Origin: Batkoa obscura
Lineage: Eukaryota > Entomophthoromycota > Entomophthoromycetes > Entomophthorales > Batkoaceae
DNA length: 64,000 bases
Assembly (NCBI GenBank): GCA_030770535.1
Contig: JASVEC010000022.1
Location: 1 to 64,000 of the forward strand
Direction: 5' to 3'
Both the position numbers and the translations under genes were made by a program. A model generated the notes under the pieces. It did not search any database. It had not been told where the DNA came from and saw nothing but the letters and a program-made list of their open reading frames with translations. Positions 13,541-27,661 of the stretch are shown here, one piece after another. Position 1 is the first letter of the stretch, and each line of letters opens with the position of its first letter.

Positions 13541-14030
13541 AGCATTTTATGACACATTAAAAAATCATTATGCTTAATATGTTTTTTAAAAATGCAACAT
13601 TATAGTTGAAATGATTTTGTTTATTTACATTCAAACCTTGTTATATATACCACAAATATTTGTAAAACTAAATTGATATTTATATCAGTTATTGTTCTGC
13701 ATTATTATTATTTATAATATTTTTTTAAATGTTATTTTAAAATTAATCAAATAAAATTTACTAAAATCATCTTTTAAAATCCTAACCAATAAAATAACTA
13801 CAAGATGTTAAACATTTTGAACAAATTCAGGACAGTAAACTTACTTCTTTTGATATTAAATACAGCCTATCAATCTAAATTCCATGATTTGAGTTTTTTC
13901 TTTAGCTAATCAAATACTTTTAGCCTTTATTTTTATCGAATATTATTGGCTTCTAGGGTAAAAAAGCATAAAATCCATGAATTAATCCGATAACTCTACG
14001 TAATCAAAGATAATGGTAATAGTATATGAT
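12604..14030. other. Intergenic, 1.4 kb, one MITE and an A-rich simple repeat
   Basis: This is AT-rich DNA between the four-TM gene and the GAPDH promoter. It holds the MITE at 13361-13464 and an AAATA/AAAAAT simple repeat at about 13484-13540. A 69-codon open frame near 13038 is hydrophobic low complexity and is not credible as a gene. Confidence 0.6.
13361..13464 (+). mobile_element. MITE family A, copy 3
   Basis: A 104-base copy beginning ATATGGGGATGTATTTTTTTG and ending CATTCTCATAT. Its core is more diverged than in other copies (AAATAGCGATTAAAGAATGG). Confidence 0.8.
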
Positions 14031-14063
14031 AGAAATAATTTGATAAGCTATCAAATTATTTCT
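14031..14063. promoter_or_regulatory. Perfect 15-bp-arm palindrome upstream of GAPDH
   Basis: The arm AGAAATAATTTGATA is followed by AGC and the exact reverse complement TATCAAATTATTTCT. It lies 133-165 bases before the GAPDH start codon. It could be a dimeric factor site or a cruciform; its function is unknown. Confidence 0.5.
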
Positions 14064-14086
14064 AATGTTGAAATAATATATACGAA

Positions 14087-14107
14087 TGAATGTTCGAGAA
14101 TGATTGG
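14087..14107 (+). promoter_or_regulatory. Heat shock element plus inverted CCAAT box
   Basis: GAATGTTCGAGAA contains three perfectly spaced alternating nGAAn pentamers (GAA-TTC-GAA), the canonical HSF binding site, about 95-108 bases before the GAPDH ATG. ATTGG, an inverted CCAAT box, follows at 14103-14107. Confidence 0.65.
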
Positions 14108-14146
14108 TTCATCCCATGTTATGACAATCTCTCCTAATAATAAACA

Positions 14147-14154
14147 TATATAAA
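14147..14154 (+). promoter_or_regulatory. TATA box of GAPDH
   Basis: TATATAAA lies about 42-49 bases upstream of the ATG at 14196, as expected for a strong fungal promoter with a short leader. Confidence 0.6.
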
Positions 14155-14186
14155 TAACAATTTCTATTATCTTTGAACTAATTTAA

Positions 14187-15203
<1,017 letters not shown>

Positions 15204-15384
15204 ATATTTAATTCTTTGAAATAATATATTGCTTTCAAACTAATTTAGGTAACTTGCTTTTTAATTTTTTAATTTTTTAACTGATATAAATACAGTAAGT
15301 GTTTTTCTTTACAATGTCAAATTATATTATAAGTATTACTCATCAATTAATTGATTTATTTAATAATTATTATGAATGGTCTGT

Positions 15385-15980
15385 CTGTGAAATATTGCTT
15401 TATTAGCTCTCGAATTGATTATAACACAACAATCACTTAAGTTGCTGTATTCTCAAGTTCAAATACAATCAATTCAGAGTCCCTTATTTTGATTTGCTGC
15501 GAGAATTTCTAACTTCATATTGCAAAGAATATTATCCTCTCGTTTTGATATCCATACTTATTGGTGTATAAAAGAGATTCTTCAATATGATAACTCGAGG
15601 CTTTTTTAATTGGATTACTCCCTGATAACGTATCATTAATAAAGTCACTAAATCTTTCTGACAACATCTTATATAGATTTTACGGTAATATCTTCCATTG
15701 TATTTGTTTACATAATTTGTAGCTTATTACATACTATTTCTATTAAGTTAAGTCTATCTTAGTTACATAAACTAAGACCGTTCGACTCAAGGCAAGTTAA
15801 TTAAGCAAGAGTAGCTTTTAACCTCTACTACTGAGTATCGGCTTTCGTATAGCCTATTGTATATTATTCTTATTAAGTTAAGTCTATCTTAGTTATATAA
15901 ACTAAGACCGTTCGACTCAAGGCAAGTTAATTAAGCAAGAGTAGCTTTTAACTTCAACCACTAAGTATCAACGTTCACAG
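15385..15980. repeat. Subtelomeric repeat, copy 2 (internal, with partial tandem duplication)
   Basis: Same orientation as copy 1 at 706-1174. It is longer because a roughly 120-base part, including the CTTAGTT/AACTAAG hairpin, occurs twice (about 15718-15845 and 15850-15980). It ends at the shared TTCACAG and is followed within a few bases by a MITE. No telomere repeat is attached here. Confidence 0.85.
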
Positions 15981-15985
15981 TCAAT

Positions 15986-16093
15986 ATATGTGGATATACT
16001 TTTTTGTTTGAGAATCTTACTAACAATCTTTCCGCTCAAATAGCGCTTAAAAAATGGAAAAAGCGATGAAATCAAAAAAAATATCCCCATATA
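15986..16093 (+). mobile_element. MITE family A, copy 4
   Basis: A 108-base full copy, from ATATGTGGATATACTTTTTTG to ATATCCCCATAT, with core CTTTCCGCTCAAATAGCGC. It sits directly after subtelomeric repeat copy 2. Confidence 0.85.
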
Positions 16094-16798
16094 TTATAAG
16101 TTTGTTGAACTACTTTAAAGTAGTTATTTAAATTGGAAGGATGAAGTTCATATGAAATAAATGTAGTGTACAGATAAGCACCTTTTCTAATGGCTTTTGT
16201 TATATTTTGTTTTTGTAGATAGGAAACATGTCTCTGATGTCATATATGGTACTTTTTTATTGTCCTAGTTTTTTATACATAAATCATTGCTAGTTTGATC
16301 ATATTCTCGGTTAATCTTTAAAGTACAATAATAATACTATTCTTTAAATATAACCTTATCTTTATTGAAGATATTGCTACTATGCATTACAAGTGATTTA
16401 ATATAATACTATCTTAAGTCTGCTACCTTATTTTGTTTTATCAAAATGTTAAAGTTAAAATTGTGTACTATTTATACAGGTAATTATTTTATATTTAATG
16501 ATCCATACATAATATTGATTTGGGCTAAAACATTTTAACATTGTTATTAGCTATTTATCATATTTAGTTGATCACCTTTTCAAGTTTATCAAGATAATTT
16601 TATTTGGGTATATCTACTTCCAAATAAAATTGGTTTTGATAGCTAAAGATATAATAAAATTTACTTTATAATGTCACTAGAGCTTCTTGGATTGAATGCA
16701 ATATATTTTTGTATGAAGTCCGTATTTAAAGTAGTTTAAACTTAAGGTAATAGCTGTATCAAACATTCTTTTATTTAATATTATATATTTTATAATGT
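16094..16798. other. Intergenic, 0.7 kb
   Basis: AT-rich, no coding frame and no repeat copy recognised. Confidence 0.6.
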
Positions 16799-17885
16799 CT
16801 ATTTTTCGATACTTTTACTATTCTTTTGCACTAAACCCTCAACAATCTTTGACGTATGTTGTAAAATAGATTTGGGTGAATGAAAACAAGATACATTTGC
16901 CAATTTCTCCACACGTTTGTAATAGTTTATCACTTTCTTTGAACCCTCATTATAAGCATCGATTCTACTTTCGATTGTTTTTCTATCAGGATTGTTAAAT
17001 CTCTTTATTTGTTCTTCTATTGTACAATCTATATTAATAACTAAATTGGGTGAGCAGATCTAATAAAATATAAGTTTAAAATAATAAAATATTGAAATAA
17101 TATTACATTGTCTTGGAACTCTATTGTTTGTTCTATTTTTCTTGGGAAACCATCAATTATAAATCTAGTCTTATTAGAAGTCAGCATTGCATTACGAAAA
17201 ATTAACGTAATAGTAGATGATGGGATAGTAACGCCATCTTTTATACAACTACTTAAAACTGAATAATTGGTAGATGAAGGGTCGTTTAATTCCTTTTCAA
17301 CTAATTCATTTACTAAACTTGTTAATATTTAAATATTAAAATTAAAACAAATAGTACGATTGAGATGTAACATATCAAATTTGTTTGATAGCTCTTTAGC
17401 TAAAGTAGTTTTGCCGCTTGAAGGTCCACCTAGTTATATTTAATATATATTATTTGTTAAAAATGATAAATTACCAATAATAAAAACAATAAACGGATCT
17501 TCATCAAGTAATAATTGATTATTCTTTTTCATCTCTTCAACCATTTTACCATAATTTTCACCACCTTAAATTAGTTTAATAAAATATAAATATAAGCAAT
17601 AAAAGTACCTTTTCTTTGTTGAATTAAGGCCCAATAAAGTCCATAAAGCATAGTCAACACTGCTACTACAGCTAATGGATGAAACCCACTACCATAATCT
17701 TCTATCATAGCTCTATCTCCGAATTTTATTTCTCTTCCATCGTTTAATACAATTTTATCAATTTTTTTCCCTTTCCCTTTCTTTAGCATTGAATAGCATC
17801 TGACAGTGTCATTGTTTATTATACACTTTTTAAATAGATTGGTATTTAATCTAAAACTTAATTTTTTTAACCTAATCAAACTCAT
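16799..17885 (-). CDS. Membrane-anchored adenylate/UMP-CMP-type kinase
   Basis: About five exons, roughly 295 residues. Residues 1-40 are basic and lack acidic residues until D26 (MSLIRLKKLSFRLNTNLFKK), resembling a mitochondrial presequence. A single hydrophobic helix follows at about 68-88 (HPLAVVAVLTMLYGLYWALI). An in-frame splice (intron about 17567-17612) joins QQRKGGENYGKMVEEM to the kinase domain. That domain has the P-loop IIGGPSSGKTTLAKELS, the NMP-binding strand FIIDGFPRKIEQTIEF, and a short lid like UMP-CMP kinases (EQIKRFNNPDRKTIESRID). It ends SKSIEK. It would transfer phosphate between nucleotides close to a membrane, probably mitochondrial. The alternative is two separate genes, with the upstream 104-codon frame stopping at 17571. 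Confidence 0.7.
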
Positions 17886-18205
17886 ACTTGTTAAATATTT
17901 GATTTAATTTGATTATTTTAAATGTAGACTTTATTTTCCCATAAACTAACGAATCAATCCTTTAGTAAATCTTAACAGTTATTTAACTATTTGAATAATA
18001 AAGTTGAATATAATGTGAATTTAGTAGCACTATGCATAAATTATTATAATAAACAGACACCTTCATTTTCTAAATAGAATAAATATTCAAAATATTTAAA
18101 AAATTTAATATAATTGGTCTAAAAGCGAATTACTACATAAAACATTGAGGTGAAAAAGTATATTAATAATATTTTCTTATATCCAATTTACATCTACTGC
18201 TAATA
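17886..18205. other. Divergent promoter region
   Basis: This is 320 AT-rich bases between the kinase start and the next start on the other strand. No specific site is recognised. Confidence 0.5.
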
Positions 18206-18890
18206 ATGTCATCTCAATTAAATACTAAAACTATTATATCTAACGTTAATGAAAAATATAGTGATATCTTAAGTAATATAATAAGATTCAAATTAAGCTT
18301 TGATGAAGTTCACGAAGCAGAATTAATAGACTCTGATAACTCTGGAATTAAAGTTTTATTTTTTGATAAAAAAGATAGTGAAAAAAAGAAGAAAGGGTAC
18401 ATAAAGTTTAATGACCAAATTAATAATACAAGTGAATTTTATACACAATTTTCAGTTTTAAAAAAAGAAGCATATGAAGGTTTAAAGGTAAAACATAATA
18501 ATATATCCTCATTTTAATAGCTTAATATTATATTAGATAAAAGAAGTAGAAGTTTCAGATAAGATAGACAACTTTAAACTTCCAGATGGCTACCTTATGG
18601 TAATGGTGCTTTGTGGAATGACCTTTTTATTTTGTTTTGCATATCGTATTGGGCTGAATCCACTTTTAACTGAACTTAGAGATAATATGGGTGACGAATT
18701 CATATTCCGTACTATTAGCTACATCCTGTATTCAAATATCATAGTATCGTTCTTAACTTTTATTGTCTGTTATTTACACGGGAATTATACTTTTTACTGT
18801 ACTTGTAAATGGATGACATCTTCGTTCATATTTGGAATGCTATCTCTTGCAGTATTGGTCCCTTCAAGACGCCTTAAGATCCTTGGTTGA
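18206..18890 (+). CDS. Membrane protein, possibly DUF2470-type N-terminus
   Basis: Two exons, about 210 residues, joined by an intron at about 18487-18534 (EGLK to IKEVEVSDKI). The soluble N-terminal 95 residues (SNIIRFKLSFDEVHEAELID, then GYIKFNDQIN) loosely resemble DUF2470 modules that precede membrane segments in fungal proteins. The C-terminal half carries three hydrophobic helices (LMVMVLCGMTFLFCFAY, ISYILYSNIIVSFLTFIVCY, TSSFIFGMLSLAVLV). I do not recognise the family with confidence. It converges on CENP-S with a 115-base gap. Confidence 0.55.
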
Positions 18891-19005
18891 TTCGTTCTAA
18901 CCGCTTTTTTTAATGACAGCAAGATTCTTGATCAAAAATAAAATTAATACAGAATAATGTGAAACTAAATTAAAATGAACATTTTCAATTTAATAACAAT
19001 AGATT

Positions 19006-19483
19006 TTAATTCCTTTTGGAGATTTTTTTTGAGCCAAGAGTAACTTTATCGGATTCCAAACTAGCAACAAAATCATTCAAAATATCATAAAGATGATCAT
19101 TTCTACGTGCACACAATTTAACATCTTCTGACGTGATTGTACTTCTTCTAGCATGGCCAGAGAAAGCTTCGATATCTTTTGACATGTGTTGTAATTGCGT
19201 ATACATTACATCTCCCAAAACTTGCTTAAAATTTCGAGTTATCTTACAATTGAGTTTTTTTTCTATTTAATATTTAAAGTTAAATCATTATTATAATATC
19301 CTTTGTTTTACCTTCAGAATCACAAACCTTAGATGTTGTGTTCCATATCGAAGCTCTCAATTTCTATTATAATTTAATATTGTCGATTTATAATAAATAA
19401 TTTACCTCTTCTATTCCATCTATATTTAAATCACCATCATCTTTATTTAAACCTGAATCATTTATATCTTCAAGGCTGTCCAT
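19006..19483 (-). CDS. MHF1: Centromere protein S / MHF1 histone-fold protein
   Basis: Three exons, about 125 residues. An acidic N-terminus MDSLEDINDSGLNKDDGD precedes the histone fold: KLRASIWNTTSKVC as helix 1, then DVMYTQLQHMSKDIEAFSGH and ARRSTITSEDVKLCARRNDH. The H-A-R-R-S/T-T-I-x-x-E-D-V-K-L motif is diagnostic of CENP-S. With CENP-X (MHF2, not in this window) it forms a DNA-binding tetramer used in the constitutive kinetochore complex and in Fanconi-pathway repair with FANCM/Mph1. Start ATG at 19481-19483; stop TAA at 19006-19008. Confidence 0.9.
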
Positions 19484-19654
19484 AATTTACAAAAGTTTAA
19501 AAAAAAGCAAATTAACTATTTGTAGTTTTCAACCCAAGTTAATAATAAGTTCTAATAATAAAAATAATATATTGTCAAATTAAATAAAAAGATTGTTTCG
19601 TTTTAATTAAATCATTTAAATTATTAAAAATCAACATTTTATTATCAAATTATA

Positions 19655-21327
19655 TTAATGAAAAAGTGCTTCGATCTCACTTACTTCCTTTAGAAGAGGA
19701 GTAAGATTATCGTGACCATTTTCAGTAACAACTACTGAATCTTCAATACGTACACCACCAACCTTAACAAATTCTTGGGCAAGATCAATATTTACGTATT
19801 TGGCAATTTCTGGATCAGCAATACCTGCAGCAATTAAAGCTGAAGAGAAGTAGATACCCGGTTCAACAGTTACAACCATACCTTTGGTAAGTTTACGGCG
19901 CATACGTAAATAGCGAATCCCTGGTTCTTGAATACGTTCAACACCTTTGGGATAACCACCGACATCATGGACATCAAGACCAATAGAATGGCCAAGGCCA
20001 TGTGGGAAAAATATAGCTACAGCACCAGATTTTAAGGCTTCTTCAGGAGTACCTTTGAGGATATTAAGTTTGACTAAACCTTCAGCAGCAACTTTCATAG
20101 CAAGACGGTGTAAATCTTCCCATTGTACACCTTCTTTGATGTCATCAAGGACTGCTTTTTGCATATCAAGTACTAATTGATAAACAGCACGTCCTTTTTC
20201 AGTAAATTTACCAGCAACTGGGAATGTACGAGTGATATCGGCAGCGTGATAACGGAAATCACATCCAGCGTCAACTAATACTAATTCACCTTCTGCTTTA
20301 ATATTAGCACAGTTTTGGTGATAGTGGAGAATAGCCCCATTAGTACCAGATCCTACAATAGGATTATAACCTAACCCAGATGAACTAAATAAATATTTAA
20401 TATTTATTTTTTTAATATATATAATTTACCCATGAGCATGGCAATGATATGCGAATAGGGCATGGAGTTCACGTTCATTCATACCAGCTTGTGCTTCTTT
20501 GATTAATTTAACATGAGCTTCACTGAATGCAGCTTAATAAGTACTCAAAATAATTTAATTAAAATAGATTACCAAGAGATACGATTAGCTTCACGTAAAA
20601 GTGAGATTTCAAACTCTGATTTAATCATCCGTGATTCATTTAATGCACTAATAAAATATTAAGTTTATATTAACAAACAGAGTATAATAACTCACGTTTG
20701 AAGATGTTCATTATTAAGTTTTGATGAAAACTGAGCAATAATTTCGTTTTTAAATACTTGATCAAACGTATGAATAGTATTTGAGTTCAACTTCTCAATA
20801 TAAGGAATAAGCTGCTCAACGTATAATATTTCATCAACATTATATTTTTCTTTTTGTTCAGTTAAAGTTGCTATTTGAGATAAATTTAATTTCAAATTTA
20901 ATTATTCTAATGTAACTTACGTTGCTCTCCAATCCACATTATTTCATCATCATGTATCTTTGGTGCAAATAAAATAGATTTACCAGAGGATAATTCAACA
21001 ATGACGTGATATCCAGGTTGATCAACACCTAATAAATTAATTAGTCCATTTAATAACTGAATAAATTTTATATTACCAGTTAAATAGAAGAAATTAGATT
21101 CTTGACGAAATACTTCATCCTAATAGCAGGGTTTAGAAAAATATTGATCTTAATTCGTTTATAATTACCATATCAGTGTCATGTCTGCAAGAAGCAATGT
21201 CACCTTGGAGATACAAAATATCATTGTCTTGGACTTTGGTTAATGTTTTTAAATAATTAACGACTTTCTCGACATTTTGTTTAGCAGGGTATTGTACGTT
21301 GATGAGCTGAGATACTGTTGCAACCAT
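19655..21327 (-). CDS. PEPD: Xaa-Pro dipeptidase (prolidase), M24B metallopeptidase
   Basis: About six exons, roughly 475 residues. The N-terminal aminopeptidase-P-type domain includes DEVFRQESNFFYLTG and PGYHVIVELSSGKSILF. The pita-bread catalytic domain has all five dinuclear metal ligands: Asp in LVDAGCDF, Asp in ADITRTFP, His in FPHGLGHSIGLDVHD, Glu in VTVEPGIYF and Glu in GGVRIEDSVVV. It cleaves X-Pro dipeptides in the cytosol and recycles proline. Start ATG 21325-21327 (MVATVSQLINVQYPAKQN) with no targeting signal; C-terminus EIEALFH. Confidence 0.93.
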
Positions 21328-21963
21328 ATTGAATTTAAATTAAAATAGGTAATAGTATGATCTGGTATTGTCTATTTATACTTTTATTTTTTGTTTTTAT
21401 TTAAATAATTAATACTACAAATTTAATTGATTATAATTGGTTAAATTTATTGTGGTTATGGTTGAAAATGACATCAAGTGACCAAAATTTCGAAGTGAAA
21501 TCATTCTAATTTAAATTCTAATTAAATTAATCTAAAATTTTCATTAATAATAATATTATATCATATTAATTTATGTAGCAAATATCCTGGTATCTTAACG
21601 TTAAAGAGCTTAAAATATTACATGTTGATTATATTTATTTTAATAGATTTCTATAAATTTACGGTTATTTGATATAGGTGTGAGCTTATTTTTGTTTAAT
21701 AGCTTGGTTGATATTTTTGAATTCAGTCTTCTAAAAATGGTCAAAATAGTGAAACGAATAAACACACTCACTCTTGTAAATAAAAATTAATATTAATTTT
21801 ACTTTCCTATTTTTTATTCTATTCTATTTATCATTAATAATTTCATGTATTAATATTAGCTTTTTATTTCATATACATTTACTTGTTATGATTTATTAAA
21901 AGTAGTTAATAAGTTTTAATAAATTTTATTTTAATAAAAAAGTGAAATACAAATTAGATATTG
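21328..21963. other. Intergenic, 0.6 kb
   Basis: AT-rich, containing the prolidase promoter and the 3' region of the next gene. No further feature seen. Confidence 0.5.
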
Positions 21964-24888
21964 TTACATAGGGGCATTTGGATTAAAATTAAAGTCAAAG
22001 TTATATAAGGGATCCCAACCAAATGGCTCTAATGTATTATTTCTATCTGAACTCATATTTTGTAAATTATTATTACTGTTAAATCCATTGTACATGAATT
22101 GATTAGGATCAATAATATTTTGATTATTGAGATTGGTAAATGCAGCTAAATTACTGCTATTATTAAGTTGTGCTTGATTTTGCTGTAATAATGAATTTAA
22201 AAAGAGTTGTTGATTGGCATTATTATTAAATAACATTGTGTTTTGTAACCCTTGCTGGGCTAGCGAATTATAGTTCATTATATAATTACTATTGTTATTA
22301 TTTCCCAAGTTTACACCTTCTGATATTAATGTATTTGAATTCAAAGTAGGTTGATTTTGCTGAGAGCCAATATTACTATTAGTTAAGTTTACTTGATTAG
22401 TGCTCAATTCAAAAGCTGATTGCTGAACAAAAGCTTGATTGCTTGAACTATAGCTTGTGGAATTTGTAACTGAAATATCCCTTTTTGGTACATTCTCAAT
22501 AATTTCACGTAATATGGCCGGTTGTTCACTTAAAGGCTGGGCTTGAATACCTGGGTTTGAATTGCTGTTCGAACCATCATTGTTTTGATTATTATTACCC
22601 GAAATGTTCGTCTGCTTAATGTCTTTAAGTACCCTAGCTTGCAAAAATTGAGTTGGGTTGAGAGGTTTAATTCCATGTACTCCTATATTTGGATTAATAT
22701 TATTTGGCATAGCTGGATTAACGTTTTGTTGTTGAGGTGTATTTTCTCTAATATTTTGTGGAATACTATTCTTGTCGTTATTTTCGCCTTGCTCAACCCA
22801 TTGTTCTGAACTAGCTAATCCATAAAACGTGTGTACGATTTCTTTAAGGGATTCGGGCCAAGATTCATCAATATAACCTTGTGTTAGAATACCTAAAGAT
22901 GTTAACATATCAAGAGACCCCATAACGATCTTCTTTGACATGGGTGTATGACTAAAGGTTGAAATAATACTTAGTGTATCAAACGCATACTGCTTAGACT
23001 TTTCTTGAGAAGCCTGCTCATCAATAGTTGTAGATGCTCCTAAAGTGTGAATTGAAAATGCTACCAATAATGGATAATATTTAAAAAATAAGAAAGTTTC
23101 TTTGTAACTCTCGATATGATTACTAACTAAATGTACGATACCTCGTGACGCGATTTCACATTTATCATAATAAGAGCGTGCAAACGTACTAAGCAAATTA
23201 GATGGTCGAGGCAAAAGCGGACGATGAAGTAAAATTGTGATAGTCAAATAATACAATTTAAGGTGCAATCCAAATTTATAACTATTATTTTGCTCAGAGT
23301 AATCCAATGAATTTATCTGTGGCCATTCTTGTAATAAAGAATGGTACCACCCTAATAGTGTGTCATCCAAATGGTGTATTTGTGATTGTAATTTTAAAGC
23401 AGAATAGCCTTGACGGGAACGCACTGAATAAATGTTGTGTGTTAATTTTCCATAAATTTGCATCAATTCAACAAATTTAGAAAAAAACATCCGTCTCAAA
23501 TTTAAAGGAGGCTGTTTAGGAAGTGGGATGGATACAACGTTTGGCATACCAGATCCAGTTTCATAAGAAAGATCTGGAAAAGGGGTGTCATATTCATCTT
23601 CGCTAATAGCAAGAGGTCGACCAACGTTTACACTGGTGATTCTATCAGTGATGTAACAGCCCCACCATAATCTACGTCTTGCTTCTCTTTCCAACAAACT
23701 TTCAGGGTCGCTTTCTACAATAATAAAATCACGATGTAATCCAAGGTCTAAAGCTTGGCGAATAGCAATACCCGAATTAGTCCAAGATTTCCCACCACGA
23801 GCTATATGAACACATAAAGAAAGTAAAAGAAATGCTTGAATACTATAAATTGTAGGCTCATCAATCAAGAGCAAAAGTTTTTGACGAGAACGGACATAAA
23901 GAATTTCGCCTAGTTGGGTTAAATTTTCAATTTGGTTCTGCTTAATATGTTCAAATGTATAAAGACTGAGTGAGCAAACTGCATCTAATAAAAAAGCAGG
24001 AAGTGATGAGGTTGATTGATTGTACTCCTGTAAGAACCAATCCTGGCAAATGATGGGAAAATGAGGATGAATGGTATTGAAATAATTGACTACCAATATG
24101 TCTAGGTGTTCTTTGGGTAAAGATATATTCAAGTTTAATGAAGCGGTTCTACTTGCACTAAGGATATCGGCATCAGCAGGCACTTTCAACAGTTCAACTT
24201 TATCTGCTTCTTTACTTTGTCGCATTAAATAAACCCCAGAACTTTCGCCAAGATACCTTGTGCTTCCATTTTCTAAAAGATTAAGCTGACCTGCTTTTCT
24301 AGGTGGATTTACATGCTTAACTACTGCTTGAGATCTTAAGTTCACCCCAGAAACTTTGATGTAACTTTCAACTGGTCTTGGAAATTTAGAAACTTCCTTC
24401 CCTGTTGATTTGTTATTTGAACTTATAACTCTTACCTCATTATTTCTGTTCGCTAAAACTATTTGTTTATTGTTCCCTGTTTCATTTTTGGACGTTTCAT
24501 TATTAACATGTTTAGGAGATTCATGATCAGAGTTAATTTCTTCCCCAAATTCTAAATTATCGTAATTTTCATCAAAAAACGGCTCACCTTCTATAAGGAA
24601 AGGATCTTCAGAATTAGAAGCAAAATTTGGAGGAACTGAAGGCGATATTTTTTCAACGTAATCTTCTAAAAGGTTTTGTAAACTATCGAGCCTATTTTCT
24701 AACGCTCTAACATAGCCCTTTTGTGGCCCTCTTCTTTTTTCAATTGCTACGTAGACACATTCGAATCCATGCACAGTGCAATTTGAACATTTGGGATAAT
24801 CGCCAGAGCATTTGGTTTTTTTTTTTCTACAAGGTTCACAAGCCTGTCTAGCCCTTGATCTTTTGTTAGCAGACTCGTCGTCAGCCAT
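21964..24888 (-). CDS. Zn2Cys6 transcription factor with fungal middle homology region
   Basis: Single exon, 974 residues. The binuclear cluster uses Cys17, 20, 27, 34, 37 and 44 (ACEPCRKKKTKC, then CSNCTVHGFEC). It is followed by RRGPQKGYVRALENRLDSL, a linker and short coiled coil that usually mediates dimerisation. Residues about 265-560 form the fungal_trans domain, with RRLWWGCYITDRITSVNVGR and PLAISEDEYDTPFPD. The C-terminal 280 residues are Asn/Gln-rich, probably an activation domain. The R-R-G-P-x-K-G-Y motif is shared with sugar and carbon-metabolism regulators of the Xlr1/Rgt1-like group, but the target pathway is not evident. Confidence 0.92.
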   Translation of the reverse strand: MADDESANKRSRARQACEPCRKKKTKCSGDYPKCSNCTVHGFECVYVAIEKRRGPQKGYVRALENRLDSLQNLLEDYVEKISPSVPPNFASNSEDPFLIEGEPFFDENYDNLEFGEEINSDHESPKHVNNETSKNETGNNKQIVLANRNNEVRVISSNNKSTGKEVSKFPRPVESYIKVSGVNLRSQAVVKHVNPPRKAGQLNLLENGSTRYLGESSGVYLMRQSKEADKVELLKVPADADILSASRTASLNLNISLPKEHLDILVVNYFNTIHPHFPIICQDWFLQEYNQSTSSLPAFLLDAVCSLSLYTFEHIKQNQIENLTQLGEILYVRSRQKLLLLIDEPTIYSIQAFLLLSLCVHIARGGKSWTNSGIAIRQALDLGLHRDFIIVESDPESLLEREARRRLWWGCYITDRITSVNVGRPLAISEDEYDTPFPDLSYETGSGMPNVVSIPLPKQPPLNLRRMFFSKFVELMQIYGKLTHNIYSVRSRQGYSALKLQSQIHHLDDTLLGWYHSLLQEWPQINSLDYSEQNNSYKFGLHLKLYYLTITILLHRPLLPRPSNLLSTFARSYYDKCEIASRGIVHLVSNHIESYKETFLFFKYYPLLVAFSIHTLGASTTIDEQASQEKSKQYAFDTLSIISTFSHTPMSKKIVMGSLDMLTSLGILTQGYIDESWPESLKEIVHTFYGLASSEQWVEQGENNDKNSIPQNIRENTPQQQNVNPAMPNNINPNIGVHGIKPLNPTQFLQARVLKDIKQTNISGNNNQNNDGSNSNSNPGIQAQPLSEQPAILREIIENVPKRDISVTNSTSYSSSNQAFVQQSAFELSTNQVNLTNSNIGSQQNQPTLNSNTLISEGVNLGNNNNSNYIMNYNSLAQQGLQNTMLFNNNANQQLFLNSLLQQNQAQLNNSSNLAAFTNLNNQNIIDPNQFMYNGFNSNNNLQNMSSDRNNTLEPFGWDPLYNFDFNFNPNAPM

Positions 24889-25734
24889 TTTAAACTAGTT
24901 TTAATTATATATTTAAAATATAAATTTTACTGAAAGCATATAGCTTGAGGAATGAAAAAACTATTTATCAAATTCTCATAATTATTTCAGAATAGTTGAG
25001 TAATATTTATACACATTTTAGGTTACAGTTAAAAACTACTAAATTTGTAAATAATCACAGTTTAAAGCAGGAAATTGAATTTTAAATATTAATAAAACGA
25101 AGTTTATTAAAAGAAATTCACTAAAAAGAAGTTATATAAGAATACTAGAATTAAGCTAAGATATATTATAGAAAGTGTCAATAGCTTTACATTTCTCGAT
25201 TCCAATATGTTTCAATTATCAATTATCAATTTTCAATACGAATAAAAGTTAGTTTATTAAAGTGTTAATATTGTTTTAAACATTGCGCAGTTCAACTAAT
25301 ATTGTATTATTAATACAATAAATATTTAGGTTATATTTCAAGTATAATAAACTTAAAGTCATTAAAATAGAATTTTGATTTTTTTTTCTTTTAATGTATT
25401 AAGGTTTCTTCATTTTAAAATCAGAAGATTAAAGATTTTAGAATGTCCTATTTGCCAGTTTTTAATAAATATAATACCAACTAGTGTTTCTAATATATTA
25501 TTTATATAATTATATCAGATAAAATTGTAGTATTAACGTGATTATAGCTTATTCACATTCAATTTGATAGAGATAAGGCTAAAATTAAAAAAAGGATTAA
25601 GTTACAATAAATTAAATCATGTTAAAAATAATTTATAGCTAATGTTTGATAAGAAATTAAAAATGATTGGATTAAATAATCGGCATGCAGCTATAAATTA
25701 AATTATAATCAAATATAAGTAAAATAAATTTTTT
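24889..25734. other. Intergenic, 0.85 kb, divergent promoters
   Basis: This lies between the Zn2Cys6 gene and the PFK-2 gene, which diverge. It is AT-rich, with no clear motif apart from poly-T tracts. Confidence 0.5.
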
Positions 25735-27661
<1,927 letters not shown>

